Shown here: positions 24,156 to 35,544 of the stretch, in pieces | Layout of the letters: each line of letters begins with the position of its first letter | Numbering within the stretch: position 1 is the stretch's first letter | Assembly: GCA_029876055.1 (NCBI GenBank) | Contig: CM056874.1 | Location: 8,990,001-9,054,000, forward strand | From: Madurella fahalii | Lineage: Eukaryota; Ascomycota; Sordariomycetes; Sordariales | DNA length: 64,000 nucleotides | Reading direction: 5' to 3' | Notes under the pieces: model-generated | The model's database searches: none | What the model was told of the DNA's origin: nothing | What the model saw: the letters and a program-made list of their open reading frames with translations, nothing else | Program-made: the position numbers and the translations under genes

Positions 24156-26150
24156 ATATCCCAAGTATCTACCGCCCTAATCGGCTTGTTAACCATGCAG
24201 AGCACGTCGGAATTGGCTGAAGCATACCGAGAAGCTGGTCGGCGGAAGACCCGGATCATCGTTCGTGAACTTGGCGTAGAATCCGAAAGTGATCTTCCAG
24301 CCTTGTGACAATCCTAGAATCCACCGATCAATGCCAAAAGGGAGAGATCTGAAATGGATTGCGCGATAGTAAGAACGCCAACCGAAAACCATTCTGGCCC
24401 AAACCAAGGTTCACCCGTTTGACTGAAAGTGGACTCTCAAACACTGGGGTAGAAAGCTTTCGGAGCATGGTTTTGCATTTCGAGAATTGAGCTGCTCACC
24501 TAGTGGGCAAGGTATTTAAGAATTCGGTGAGTACGGTTCCATGAGGCGGAGGCTACCTGCGCCCCTCCCTCTATCAGCTATCAGTGGCCGGATGGTTACA
24601 CGACTTTCAGAAGTGCGGAGAAGTTTAGCACCAATACCGGCACGCCATAATGCTTGCGTCCATGCCGTTCGATTTGCCTCAAATTACTAACACGCCGCCG
24701 GCCCGGACCACGGCCTCATGCCGGGTTCTGCTACTTCGCAGATTACTAGTAGCTCATATCAACGGTGCTTTCGCACATTCCACTCGCCGTAATTAAACAC
24801 AAACCTTTCTCCGTTCTACACCATAACCATGGACCCCAATAACAACCGCAACCCCTGCCAATATCGCTTGTGGCCCTTGGGGCAGCACCGGTTGACGACG
24901 TGGTGGTCAGAGTCGGTTGTGCCGGGGTCTCAGGCAGCTTCTCGACGCCGGCCGTGATCGTAGCGTCGGCAGTGCGACTAGTGAGTTGCGCACTCATGAT
25001 TTCAGTCGCTAGGTCTTCGTTGTTGCTCTGAGATACGCCTATGCCGAGTCACCGTCGTCGGACGGTGGAACATATAATAATCGCAGATCGTCCTGCTTGT
25101 GCCCGGTAAGTTACAGCTCGCAGCGCCAGTCCCGTTGAAGTGAGAAATCAACCAATTAGTTATGGGACGTCAGGGACACAGCCTTTCGCAGCGTTTTCAC
25201 GATGACCGCAGACCCCAGTGATTTCAAACACCCCTGGGAGGGAGCACTGCTGTCAAAACCCCTTTCTCTAACAAGCAAGAAGACGTAGTAGGGGAAGGGG
25301 GTGCATTATCATGATGTTATTATCCCTTGCTTTTTACGCTTAGCGCGGCCGGGCAATGTCACCCTTAGGTGACGCTACCGTAAGGTTACCATGATGGGTA
25401 AGTTAAGGTAGCTAAGCGGGAACTGTGATTACTACTAGTTAGTACCTATCTTCTCAGTCCTTAGAGCACCCGGCTGCGCGTTGTCATACTATAGTTCTCG
25501 TCGTTCGGTGCTAATCTCTACTGTAATTAGGAAATGACAGATGTCACCCTGTGCTTCTAGTAGGGAGCTACTGTTAGCATGGAGAAATGTACAGTGATTG
25601 GTAACATTGGAAGCTAATTACGAACGTATAACACAGGGTTATGCCACTTTTACGGTTTGTTGCTAACCCAACTGATACCCCTGAGAATGAGGGCATTGAG
25701 AAATATATTACTGCTGCCGCATTGACTCTACCGTTGGAGGGACAGTAAACAGAATCCACGCGGGCCACAGCGGCGGCCGCCATGCGCAATAGCCGCAGCC
25801 CATACACGTCCCCGCAGATGCAGGGGAGTGTGTGTGATTGGGGCGGATCACCGACCACGACCGCGTTGTCGAACTCACCAATGCTAAACCCCCGGAGAAA
25901 TCCGACCGGTGGCCCCAGTGCCCGCCGAAGTCACGGAGGGGAAGTTTCCGCTCCCACATTCGTCGGTCGATACGATATTTAGAATCTTTAAGTACTGCGA
26001 TTGTGATATTCATTCACATGGACATATAAACCTGGTTTAAAAACAGGGACAACCCAAGCATCACTCCTTTCTCGTTGTATGCTATCCAGCAATTTGCAGT
26101 CCACTTCATAACCTTAGACCTCGCAAAATCTCGCCGGCACCCGCTGAGAA
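24156..26150. other. Gene-free stretch
   Basis: This covers 2 kb between the HET and alpha-galactosidase genes. Two minus-strand pieces look faintly coding (24746-24997, ending in a Cys-rich tail, and 25574-26013), but neither has a partner exon or a known motif. The last 150 bases carry the GH27 promoter. Confidence 0.45.
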
Positions 26151-27624
26151 ATGACGCTATCTGCGGTTCTCAGTCTATTCTACGTCGCTGGCGCCACAGC
26201 GCTGAGCAATGGCGTTGGAAAACTCCCTGCGCTCGGGTTCAACAGTAAGCCTGCTCTGTATGTCGTGAAGACGGGCACTGAGTTCCCAATCTGACAGCGT
26301 GGAACTTGTATCAATGCGACTATACTGCCGATGAGTTGCTTAGACAAGCCCAGGCTATGGTTGACCGTGGTCTTGTCGAGGCCGGATATACTGTATGTTA
26401 GCCCCATACTGTCCAATTAACATTCTCTTTTTGGGCAAACTAACCAAAAACTAGACATTTATGCTAGATGATTGCTACAGCTTGAAGGAGCGGGATGAAA
26501 AGGGGAGAATTGTGGAGGGTAGGAGCTCAATCGATTGTCCATACGCGGACCTCGAGACTGATATGACGACAGACCCGAAAAAGTTCCCTAACGGCATGAA
26601 GCAGTTTACCAAGTCCCTGTCGGCTCTCGGCTTCCGAGCGGGCATCTACAGCGACGCCGGATACCGCACCTGCGGCGGTTACCCAGGATCCTACGGACAC
26701 GAAGCCGAGGACCTGGAGACCTTTGTGGAATGGGGCTTCGACTACCTCAAGTACGACAATTGCTACATCCCGTTTGATAACGTGACCCAGGAGAACGTCT
26801 ACGGGCGGTACGCGCGCATGGCCGACGCCATTGAAACCCGCGCCGAGAAGACCAAGTCCCGTCCCGTCCAGCTCGCCCTCTGCGAGTGGGGCTGGCAGCA
26901 GCCGTGGATCTGGGCCGGACGACTGGGCCAGTCGTGGCGCATAGGGGGGGACATCCGGCCCTGGTGGTCTGCGCTGGCAAGCATCATCAACCAGGCCAGT
27001 TTCATCGCCAGCGAGACGCACTTTTACGCTCGGAACGACCTGGACATGCTAGAGGTTGGGAATACCGACAAGGGAACGCCGCCAGGCAACCTGACGTACG
27101 ACGAGGCCAAGAGCCACTTCACGGCCTGGGCGCTGCTCAAGTCGCCACTGCTGATCGGTTCCGACATGGCGTCAGCTTCGGAAGAGACGATTGAGATCCT
27201 TAGAAACAAAGACCTGCTCAATATCAGCCAGGACCCCAACGTCGGCGAGTCTATCGCCCCGTTCCGCTGGGGGTACAACCCGGATTACACCTGGGACCCC
27301 GTCCATCCAGCAGAGTACTGGACTGGAAACTCGTCGTACGGCGTGGTTTTTATGGTCCTGAACACGCAGGATACACCGCAGCAGATGTCGTTCAACCTGA
27401 CAGAGAGCTGGGCTATCCGGGCAGGCCGCGTCTACTCGGTCTATGACATGTGGTCCCACACGGAAAACGGCACCGCGTACCGCAACATCTCGCTCACGCT
27501 CCCGCCTCGTGGTGTCGCTGCGCTGTTGCTGAACGACGCTGGCCCGGAGCCGGAAGGCATTGAACCTTACTGTGCTGGGTATTGGCAGTGCAGTTACTCC
27601 AACGGGACGTACTACAGTAACTAA
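26151..27624 (+). CDS. GH27 alpha-galactosidase, secreted
   Basis: The gene has three exons: 26151-26244, 26298-26392 and 26455-27624, giving 452 residues. Introns are 53 and 62 bp. The signal peptide is MTLSAVLSLFYVAGATALS. The GH27 barrel begins LPALGFNTWNLYQCDY and continues TFMLDDCYSLKERD and AGIYSDAGYRTCGGYPGS. The catalytic nucleophile is Asp164 in YLKYDNCYIP and the acid/base is Asp260 in RNDLDMLEVGN. CEWGWQQPWIW and HFTAWALLKSPLLIGSD are further active-site loops. A C-terminal beta-sandwich follows, ending with a Cys pair (PYCAGYWQCSYSNG). It removes terminal alpha-galactose from galactomannan and raffinose-type sugars outside the cell. Five or more NxS/T sequons agree with secretion. 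The frame is clean. Confidence 0.95.
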
Positions 27625-27871
27625 GTAGAAGCTCTGGGATAGCGGGCGTTGCGGAGTTTACTTGGATGAGGCACTTGGGGTCTAATCTTGTATAGTAGCA
27701 AAAATTGGGGCTGTTGAGGCTGAGTCAGAGCTTATAACCTACTAGTACTAAGTGCAGAAAGCGTGTGGCAAAAGTGGGGGGGGGGCCTTGGAAAAGTAAG
27801 GGGGCTGGTTAACAAAAATTGACTAGTAGTAGTATACCTTCGTAGATACATCTGGTCATGATTCGAGATCA
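27625..27871. other. Short intergenic region between convergent genes
   Basis: The region contains a G10 run near 27777-27787 and nothing else notable. It separates the GH27 gene and the P450 pseudogene. Confidence 0.4.
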
Positions 27872-29520
27872 TTATTTCCCTCCAAATTCTCCCCCCTGTA
27901 CCGGCACGAATCTCACTTTGAACTCGGGCTTGATGAGAAACCCATAGTGCAGCAATGTCTTCTCCAAATCGAATTGTTGCCCACTCACTCTGACAACGTC
28001 AAATGTCCACAGCACCTTGGCCAAGAACAGTTTCCCCTACATCCATGCCATTTCCCTGCCCAGGCATACACGTGGGCCAAGACTGAAGGCATAGAGGCCG
28101 CTGCGGGCGTCGTTGGTAAACGCAGGGTCGTAAAGTGGATGGTTTTGTGGGAGCCAGCGCTGGGGGCGGAATCTGAGCGGATCATGGAAGAAACGAGGGC
28201 TGCGGGCTAGGGGAAAATGCTGGTTTGGACATGAGTCTGTCGCAGTAAAGTCAGCATGGTATTTCGCAGGATAGAGCGAAGCCCTACTCCTTTTGGTATA
28301 TAGTGCCCATCAACTACAGCGCCAGGGCTCAGGCGTCGGAGCCCGGTATTGATTCTCGGAAGCAAACGGAGGGACTCTTCAAGACAGGCATGTAGATAGG
28401 GGAGGGATGTCAGAGCTCGCGATTCAATGTCGCTATAGCTCTTGAATGCGCCCCTGATTTCTGTGCACAAATACCTGCAGCAGTCCAGCTCTTCTAGCAG
28501 AAAGAGGAGTGCTCCGTAGAACCAGTCCGCCATGGGACCCCACCCAGCAAACATGACCTGCATGGCGGCGCAACCAAGATGCCTGAGCTCACGCTTGCTG
28601 GTGGGAGGGGAGTGTCGTCTGGTAGGATGTGCGCGAACTAATCAGGGTGATTAACGCTGTTTTTCTGCTCGATGCGTCGCTCCAATCCTCGGCGAATTGT
28701 CCTTTCCATGACAGCAAAGGTCCCCAGCTTCCCAACCGGCGGCAAGGAAGTATTGGAACGGGCTGAGCAGAGGGAAGCGTTTAAAGACTTGGATGACAGT
28801 AGCGAACCTGTTGAAGCCGAGGAGAACGTCGAGGTAAACTGTGTTTGTGTCTTGGGCATCCACAAATAAGCGATCGCCTACAGGCCAGTTGTCATCGGTT
28901 GAACTTACTGTCCTTCATCAGGTGCATCTCCCCGTGCCACGTAAGATCCGCACTCAAGTCCATAGCCAGCCAGTTGGTCCAAGCAGCGAGTCCGACGCCT
29001 CCTTGTGCTGCGCCGAGTTCCTTCATACGCGAGATACAGCTGTCCATGTACTCATGGACCAAAGGCTCCATCGCTCGAATGGACCGGTTGCTGAAGGCTG
29101 GAGAGAGCCTGCGTGCGACTTCACGATGCCGGACAGGATCCTCTTTCCAGACGATGCCGCCAATATCTTTATCACGGTTTTGGAAATCCGTCTTGACGAA
29201 GACCTCAAGGTTTCGGTGATGGGGCCGGTAAATATCCGCAAAGGCCTGCGGAGTGCAGAATACAAGCTCGTTCGGGGCGATGCGCACGACGTCGCCGTAC
29301 TCGCGTAGAACATCCTCTATGGCCCAAGGGTATCTCCCCGAAAGCCTGGAATTTAGATGGTCTTCAGCTCACCGTCTTGGGAAACATGTTGGAGAAGGCA
29401 CGGGGCAGACTTACCAGTGATAGGCATACCAAGTATTGGAGACTGCGGCGATGCGGGGGCCGGGGAAGCTGGAGAGCGGGTGGAAATACAATAGATAGAT
29501 ACATCTAACTGCTGCGTAGA
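27872..29520 (-). pseudogene. Cytochrome P450, decayed by three frameshifts and two stops
   Basis: Nearly the whole protein can be followed on the minus strand. YFHPLSSFPGPRIAAVSN is the Pro-rich hinge after the membrane anchor. An intron follows, then SGRYPWAIEDVLREYGDVVR, ELVFCTPQAFADIY and VARRLSPAFSNRSIRAMEP. After another intron come LDVLLGFNRFATVIQVFKRF, AMQVMFAGWGPMADWFYGAL (I helix), CLEESLRLLPR (ExxR) and FSLGPRVCLGREMAWM (haem Cys loop). Lesions are a frameshift near 28750, a TAG at 28638-28640, a frameshift near 28595, a frameshift in the C run at 28210-28213, and a TAG at 28037-28039 where relatives have CAG. The start codon is not found. Introns keep good GT-AG ends. Resemblance is to Sordariomycete P450s of the trichodermin-hydroxylase-like group; the substrate is unknown. 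Both stops could be RIP products. Confidence 0.88.
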
Positions 29521-29976
29521 CGGAGATCTACCGGCTTCATTGTCAATTAGGTCTTCAGCCGCAATACAGAAACCGGAACTTACAGCGCCAAGGGTCACGG
29601 TCGCACTGATTTGCACAGTCACCGGATCTGACAAAATCTGTTGAACCAAAAACCACAGCCATCGTTGGGGAGATTGTGGTAATCAGTTTAGAGCCTCCCG
29701 CAACAGATAAGGTGGCTTTGGGTTCAAAACAAGCTGAACCTCAAGGGTTGTGAGAAAGCCGGTTGAGGTCTGATGATTTTCCGCGTTTGGTGAGATAATC
29801 CTGCGTAGTGCTGCGCCACAAGGCACGCATGATATGCCTGATTGTGTAAACTTGATATACATGCTGGTGTGTGTATGAACTTAACATCTCTTATATACAC
29901 ATTTGCACAGGCTGCTCCATAGAGCCCTATAATACTCCCCAGCACCAGTGCCTTCAACCCCCACGCACTACCACCG
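29521..29976. other. Intergenic region
   Basis: This is upstream of the P450 relic and downstream of the disordered protein. It may include the lost first exon of the P450, but no hydrophobic anchor in frame was found. Confidence 0.4.
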
Positions 29977-31149
29977 TCAAAGCAATGCCTTCCTAAACCC
30001 CCTCCACCACCCGCCCTTGGACCCCTGGCCCTCCTTCGCAACCACGACATCCCTGCCGTCAACCCCAGCGCCATCCCACCCGGGCCCCTCTTCCTCCTCC
30101 AGTCCTCCCAGCCCCACCAGCCCGGTCGCGCGGCCGCTTCCGTAATCCGCAAAGCCGGTCCCCGACTGTCCCAGAAACTCATCGATCGCCCCCAGCAGCT
30201 CCCGCAGCGCATCCCGCTCCCGCTCACCCACCTCGTCGACGAGCTTCTGATCCGGCTCAGGCGGCACATATAACGGCATCGGACTCCCGCATATACCCGC
30301 CACAGCAGCGGTAGCGTCGTCTTCATCCCGTTCCCGCACACCCGGTGTCCGGGGCTCCAGGCCGTCCAGCCCCAGTCCGTACAGCCGCAGGATGTTATCG
30401 ATGGTGCCTGTGCCGAAGTCAGCGTTGGCGTTGGCGTTGGCGTTGGCGTCGGGATGTGGGGCGCCGCTGGCGGTCGGAGAGGCAGCAGCAGTAGCGGCGG
30501 CGGTGGTGGTGGTGGTAGTGGTGGTCCGGCGCGGGCGACGGCGCGGTCGGGATCGGGATCGGGACCGCGACGATGCACGCGGCTGCGGCGCTGGGGCCGC
30601 GGCCCCGCCGGCGTCCAGTCGGCGCGTGCCCGGCCTCGCCGCCCGTCTGTCCCGGCCTCTGCCCCTGGTCGGCACGCGTTGGGATCTGCGCGGAACGGGT
30701 AGGGAATGGTCAGGCGTGTAGATGATTGGGGACTCGGGAAGGTCTAATTCTCGATAGCGGCGAGGACGTGGGGGGATCGTTGGTATTGACGGAGGAGGGA
30801 GCAGACAGGGGTGGTGGAACTGGAAGAGGGCGAGGTCGTCGAGTTCGTCGGAGCTGGGCTCCGATTCGTGTTGAGACGGCGGGATTCTGAACACCGGAGA
30901 GAGTGTTTTCCATGCCTGGTACTGCTGGACGAGTTGCGCGGCCGGCGGCTTCTGAACGGCGAGCAAGACGGGTTCTGGAGTCTTTTGGACCGGAATCACC
31001 AGCGGTGGTAGGAATTCTGGGCGCATCTTGGATACAGGCTTCGCGAGTTCATAGCGAGTCTGTCTTCTGCGAGGAGTTGATGGTGGAAGGGGTCGGAAGA
31101 AGGTTTTATTTTTCCTTCGTAGAGGGCGCATCTCAGAAGATAGTTGCAT
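29977..31149 (-). CDS. Hypothetical disordered, Arg/Pro-rich protein
   Basis: A single open frame of 390 residues starting at the ATG 31149. The sequence is low in complexity. It has a basic N-terminus (RPLRRKNKTFFRPLPP), Pro-rich stretches, an RSRSRSRPRRRPRR block, a T8 run, an (AN)5 run coded by GTTGGC units at about 30421-30449, and an acidic helical part (GERERDALRELLGAIDEFLG). It ends in a Gly/Trp-rich tail. The region GTIDNILRLYGLGLDGLEPR and the helix after PPEPDQKLVDEV look conserved enough to be real protein. No known domain is recognised; the RS/RPRR block could bind nucleic acid or act as a nuclear localisation signal. The high GC of the opposite frames produces long shadow ORFs. 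Confidence 0.5.
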   Translation of the reverse strand: MQLSSEMRPLRRKNKTFFRPLPPSTPRRRQTRYELAKPVSKMRPEFLPPLVIPVQKTPEPVLLAVQKPPAAQLVQQYQAWKTLSPVFRIPPSQHESEPSSDELDDLALFQFHHPCLLPPPSIPTIPPRPRRYRELDLPESPIIYTPDHSLPVPRRSQRVPTRGRGRDRRAARPGTRRLDAGGAAAPAPQPRASSRSRSRSRPRRRPRRTTTTTTTTAAATAAASPTASGAPHPDANANANANADFGTGTIDNILRLYGLGLDGLEPRTPGVRERDEDDATAAVAGICGSPMPLYVPPEPDQKLVDEVGERERDALRELLGAIDEFLGQSGTGFADYGSGRATGLVGLGGLEEEEGPGWDGAGVDGRDVVVAKEGQGSKGGWWRGFRKALL

Positions 31150-32074
31150 TGATTACGGTTTCGAACGGCTCTTGGCTCGGGGATGCGGACCGTTAGAGTA
31201 GTAATGCGGGAAGACAGACGAAGAAAGTCGTCCCCCAGACTTGAGAGGCTTACTTCGACGTCCAAGCAATAAGTGTAAGAAAACGAGCATCCCCGGTACG
31301 CCAACACCTGACCCATGGCGGTCCTCAACGGGATCCCCGGTACACATTATGAGTTCCGAGTCGGACAAGTTTAGCGCAGTGGCTTATTGTGGGCTTCTTT
31401 GTTGACGATTCCGGCCGGCGAATCGCAACTGCTGTTTGTGATAAAGGATGGTGGCTGATTATCCGTGGCTCCAATACACAGCTCCATCCGCGGCTGATGG
31501 CTGATGATGGGAGACTCGGACTTCAAAGGACCCGGTCTAAGCCACCATGACATGGCAATTCCGCTCTCTGCAACGGCATCAACCCTAACCCTGTAATTGT
31601 CCGGGATAAGCTTCCTATTTTACCATCACCAGCGGAGCACATATTGATCGACGATGCCATGCCATGGTTCGTCTAAAATATTTATGGTTAGTTTGAGCGG
31701 GTCTACAACAAGATACCACGGTAAGCGGAGAAACTCGGCGGGTTGAGAATGGCTATTAGCGGTTTGGAATTTACACGCTGCTGTTCAGATGTTGCGCTGA
31801 CTGGCACTATGGGTAGGACGACTGGGGTAGACTACTTTAAATAGCACACGTCGATCCCGATGCCGCTTGGTCTGACAGCGTTCCTGGCATCTCCTGCTTC
31901 GACCATCACAATGAAAGGTATCGCGTGCTGACTGGTTGTCCCGCATCGCCATGCAACTAGAAGAAGAAGAAGAAGAAAAAAAAAAAAGACAACAATCCGA
32001 AAATGCATTTGGATATTCCCCGTTTTGGCCCCCCTCCATGATGATCCTGTAACGCCGGTAAACACACACGAAAC
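31150..32074. other. Intergenic region
   Basis: No gene is seen. It contains an (AGA/GAA) and A-run tract at about 31962-31988. A repeated TGTAACGCC-like 3' UTR sequence belongs to neither neighbour with certainty. Confidence 0.4.
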
Positions 32075-32838
32075 CTAACACCACATCTCCCCCCTCCCCC
32101 TCCCCCCCGACACGGCGACTTGGAGCGGCACGGGCAGAGGCATTCGCCCAAATGCAGGGCTCGCCCCGCGCGCCGGGGAGGCCCGCCTCAAATCATCGAG
32201 CCGCTTCAGCAGGTACGACTTGTTCCAGAGCCTCCGGACGTGCAGCTGCTTGACGCCTTCGTCGTCGTGGCCCGGCACTGGCTCAAAGAGGACCATAGAC
32301 TCGGCCCAGCGGCTGGCGCACTCCTCGTCGCAGTCCATAAACGTGAAGGTCACGCTGTCCTCATCGTCAGGGAGACGGCAGGTGATGAACCTGATGTTCT
32401 GTCAGCGAGTTCCCAGTTCGCGTCTGCAAAGCACGGAGAGGCGAGAGTGGCGTTGGGGGGTTGGGGGTTTATGTACCAGGTGATAAAGTCGGGGAGAAAC
32501 AAGCTGACTTCCTTTGTCGTCGTGTGTAGTTGCGGCGATCGCTGGTAGCCCGGGATTGCTTGCAATTGCGGGGGCCGCAGGTCCTGCGCCCGGAGGTATG
32601 CGGCATATGCCGCGGCAACGGCGCGGTGTGAGAATACCAGGCTGATGCGGTTGTCAGTGACCGAGACGTCGATGGCGACGAGGTTTGGCATGTTGATGGG
32701 TTTTGACGGTTGCGGGTTTGTTTCAACCCGCAGCTCGGGGGAGGCAAAGTTGGCGGTGAAGGTCTCGGAGCGCGGGCGAGTGGAGAGGAAAACCCGCCAC
32801 AGGTTTGATTTCCGGTCGATGGAGTCGAAGGCGGACTT
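32075..32838 (-). pseudogene. Hypothetical ascomycete protein, frameshifted
   Basis: On the minus strand a continuous protein can be read from SAFDSIDRKSNLWRVFLSTR (from about 32832) through FASPELRVETNPQPSKPI, MPNLVAIDVSVTDNRISLVF, SPQLHTTTKEVSLFLPDFIT and FADANWELAD. After a one-base shift near 32402 it continues as QNIRFITCRLPDDEDSVTF, TFMDCDEECASRWAESMV and LHVRRLWNKSYLLKRLDDL. One added C (GAC CAG) would repair the shift. Upstream, a TGA at 32839-32841 closes the frame in ADSP*KSAFDS, so the real 5' end is uncertain; an in-frame ATG exists at 32691. The protein has a repeated beta-strand pattern but I cannot name a domain. The ORF ends at 32075. It is broken as assembled. Confidence 0.55.
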
Positions 32839-32841
32839 TCA

Positions 32842-34045
32842 GGGTGAATCGGCGCCCGAGAATGTTGTTTCGTCTCGTGCTCTGCAGTCTGGTATTAGTA
32901 GCATCACCAAGCGGGAACACCGCAAAGCAAGGCCCGTTTCGAGTCATCATAGCCGCCTCTGTGCTGCATTGTTGGCGTAGCTGGCGCTGCTGGCCCACGG
33001 GGAAGCTGGTCATTTTGGCGGCCTGAACCAATAACGAAGCACCAGTTGTTCGGCTCAATTTTGTCTCCCACTTATCATGCAGGCAATTCCCACTTCGTGG
33101 CCCTCACACAGCCAGTAATCACAGCACCGGAATCGCCGCTATACTTGTCCTGTCGTTAGCCCAATGCCAGCTTTTGATTTTTGGCCACAGATGGGCCCCA
33201 ACCGCCCTCCCTGGGAAGCCGGCCTGTCAGTTTTGGATCGCTGGAGTTCCATTCAGGTACAAATGGACAGTCTCGCCCGCATTTTTCTCCCTCATTCTGT
33301 CTGCCAACCCGAGCGGGCAAAGAACGGTGAGCGGCAGGATAAGGTCAATGACTCGACTTGTTGCATTGAGCCGCTTGTCCTTGACACCCGACTGCACCAA
33401 TCTATTGCCATGAATATGAAAAACTTTCGGTTGATAAGCAAAGAAACCTGCATCTTGGAATGGCCTGGAAACAAGACGAACACACCTACCAAGACTATCG
33501 GTACCTGATATGCATTTGTGCATACAACCCAACTGTCACAACCCAACGTTCAAGTGTTCCCTGCTAAGTTTCACGGAGGGTTTCTGCACAACAAAGGTGA
33601 GTACAGAATCAAAAATGCCAATCGACTCCGAGCGGATAAACCCAGCAGCCGTGGCCCCGACTTGTCACGCCTGTGCCGTCAGATTCGGGATCTGTCGAGG
33701 CAGTCCGAGTTTGTTGTCTGTACAATCCGTATCAATCGCCGACGAGGGTTAAAGCTGGGCTCGCTCTTGAATTTCTCTAGTTTCGGCATGGCGACTGTTC
33801 TCATTTTTGACGCTCAGGAATCTCCATGACTTGCCCTCAGACTTGGACTTGATGTCAACTACCTAGTCATTCGAGCCATGTCCACCCAAGTCGTTCAACT
33901 CGAGAAGTACAAGTAATCCGTGAAGCGATGGTCAGTCAAGAGCATGTCGCCGCTTCAAATGCCGTCCCGACGCGGTTCCTCTATCGTTTGGGGCTGGGAC
34001 TCTCGGTCAGTAGACAGGAGAGTGCCGGAGCCGAGTCATAGAGCC
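32842..34045. other. Intergenic region
   Basis: I see no supported gene. A plus-strand open frame at 33164-33508 (114 codons) has no recognisable feature and no neighbouring exon, so I leave it uncalled. Confidence 0.4.
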
Positions 34046-34174
34046 TTACTGCAGACCGCCGGGGCGCCTAAGCGAGCCCGGCAACTCCAGCAACAGCAGC
34101 GAGGCCATGCCGACGAGGAAGTAAACCGAGATCGGGCCCAGACCGATCTTTTGACACGGAGTGACCGAGTTCAT
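34046..34174 (-). CDS. Possible small membrane protein (42 residues)
   Basis: An ATG at 34174 opens a short frame (MNSVTPCQKIGLGPISVYFL, then VGMASLLLLELPGSLRRP) with one clear hydrophobic segment of about 18 residues. A TATATAA-type element lies about 90 bases upstream on the same strand (34262-34269). The size and layout resemble small single-span organelle proteins, but I do not recognise it. It could equally be chance or the last exon of a larger gene whose frame is open back to about 34233. Low confidence. Confidence 0.25.
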   Translation of the reverse strand: MNSVTPCQKIGLGPISVYFLVGMASLLLLELPGSLRRPGGLQ

Positions 34175-35544
34175 ACGCGGATGGTTCACCCCGGCCTGTG
34201 CGCCGTGCCGGCCGAGGACACCGATGATCTCGGGGACTCAACTGCCGATAGGGGTCGGCCGCTATATAAACTGACTCTCCGCCACCCTTCGGATAAGAAA
34301 ACGGGTATGCGACATGAGAGGGGTCCCGCCAGCTGCCAAATCCTTCCTTGAGTGCCCCCCTGTCCACGAACCTCTCCTGACCGCAACCATCCATCCAAAC
34401 GGACCGACCCTCTCGCCTATCGACCCAAAACGGGCATGGACAGTAACATTGCCCGCTGTCGGCCACCGAAAACCCCTCTCAGCAAAATGAGAAGCGAGCG
34501 ACCGGCTCGGGTTCCTCCGTCGCTCAGAGCTGCCGAGTAGCCAAGAGGCCAAGGCACGGGCAAACACGCAAAACTAGAGCCCTGCATCATTTCCCGTCCC
34601 CTTCACGGGCCAATAGGCTGCGTCCGGGGCCCAATGCAGGGAGGGTTCCGTTGTGGCGCGCGCACTGAGCGCATTGTCGCGGGGTAAGTAGCACAAAGCG
34701 GTTCAGCTGAGCGCGGATCCAGCGAATTCCTCGACCGTTTTTGGGCCAGATTAGTCGGATGCCTCCAGTGGACAACGCCCCGTCAGAGAGTAAGCATTTT
34801 GAGTGATAGGAACCAATACTTGTATGTCCATGTGGAGCAACTACACTAGTACTGTAATAGTGAAAGCATGTTAAGGATTTCCATCCTCTGACGCAATCTT
34901 TTGACTTTGCAATATTAGCAACACGTTTCGCCAAGGCGTGCTAGCCTGTCGGGGAGGTGGGATGAACAGCACGCCCCCCACGGGCCTCGTCCGTCAAGGT
35001 TCTCACGTCCCAGATCGGCCCATCCGTTTTCAGCGGCAACCCGGGGCCGTGCATTTGTCGTGATGTACACTACCGCAGCAAGCCAGAACCCAAAGCTTGA
35101 GATGTCGGTTGCGGTACTACAGGATAAAGCTTGAATTGCACCCGTAACCTGGTTCCCGGGTCGCAATCTGAGACCGGTCTCACAGCACGTTCCCACGTTC
35201 GTCGTGAGCTTGGATCTGGCAGGATCAGCGCTGAAAATGCCAGGGATATGTGAGAACTTGAGCAGGATCTTGAAACGCATGGATCCATGAACGGTCAGGT
35301 AACCTTGAATTATTTCAATTTTGACTACTACTTATATAGTACAAAGCCAAAGTCTCGCCCCTCTCTTTGCCCCGTGCATGGCCAGTCGAGCCAACATGCC
35401 TGCTAGTCTCGGAGATGAGGAGCATGACTCGGGTAGATGAGAGCTGGGGTATCCTTGAGACTCCAAGATACTAATCACAATTCCCGGCCAAGTGACGTGG
35501 CACGAGTCACCACCTAGTGCGCATCATCTTGATAAGACAATCCT
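34175..35544. other. Gene-free stretch
   Basis: No gene is seen in 1.4 kb. A TATATAGT sequence occurs near 35333-35340. The region lies downstream of the secreted Cys/His protein gene. Confidence 0.45.

Noticed and set aside
33164..33508. 114-codon plus-strand ORF
   Set aside because: No motif, no neighbouring exon and no promoter-like signal; length alone is expected in this GC range.
34068..34466. 132-codon minus-strand ORF overlapping the small membrane ORF
   Set aside because: Composition is Arg/Gly-rich with no motif; the overlapping 42-codon frame has a better hydrophobic segment, although that is also weak.
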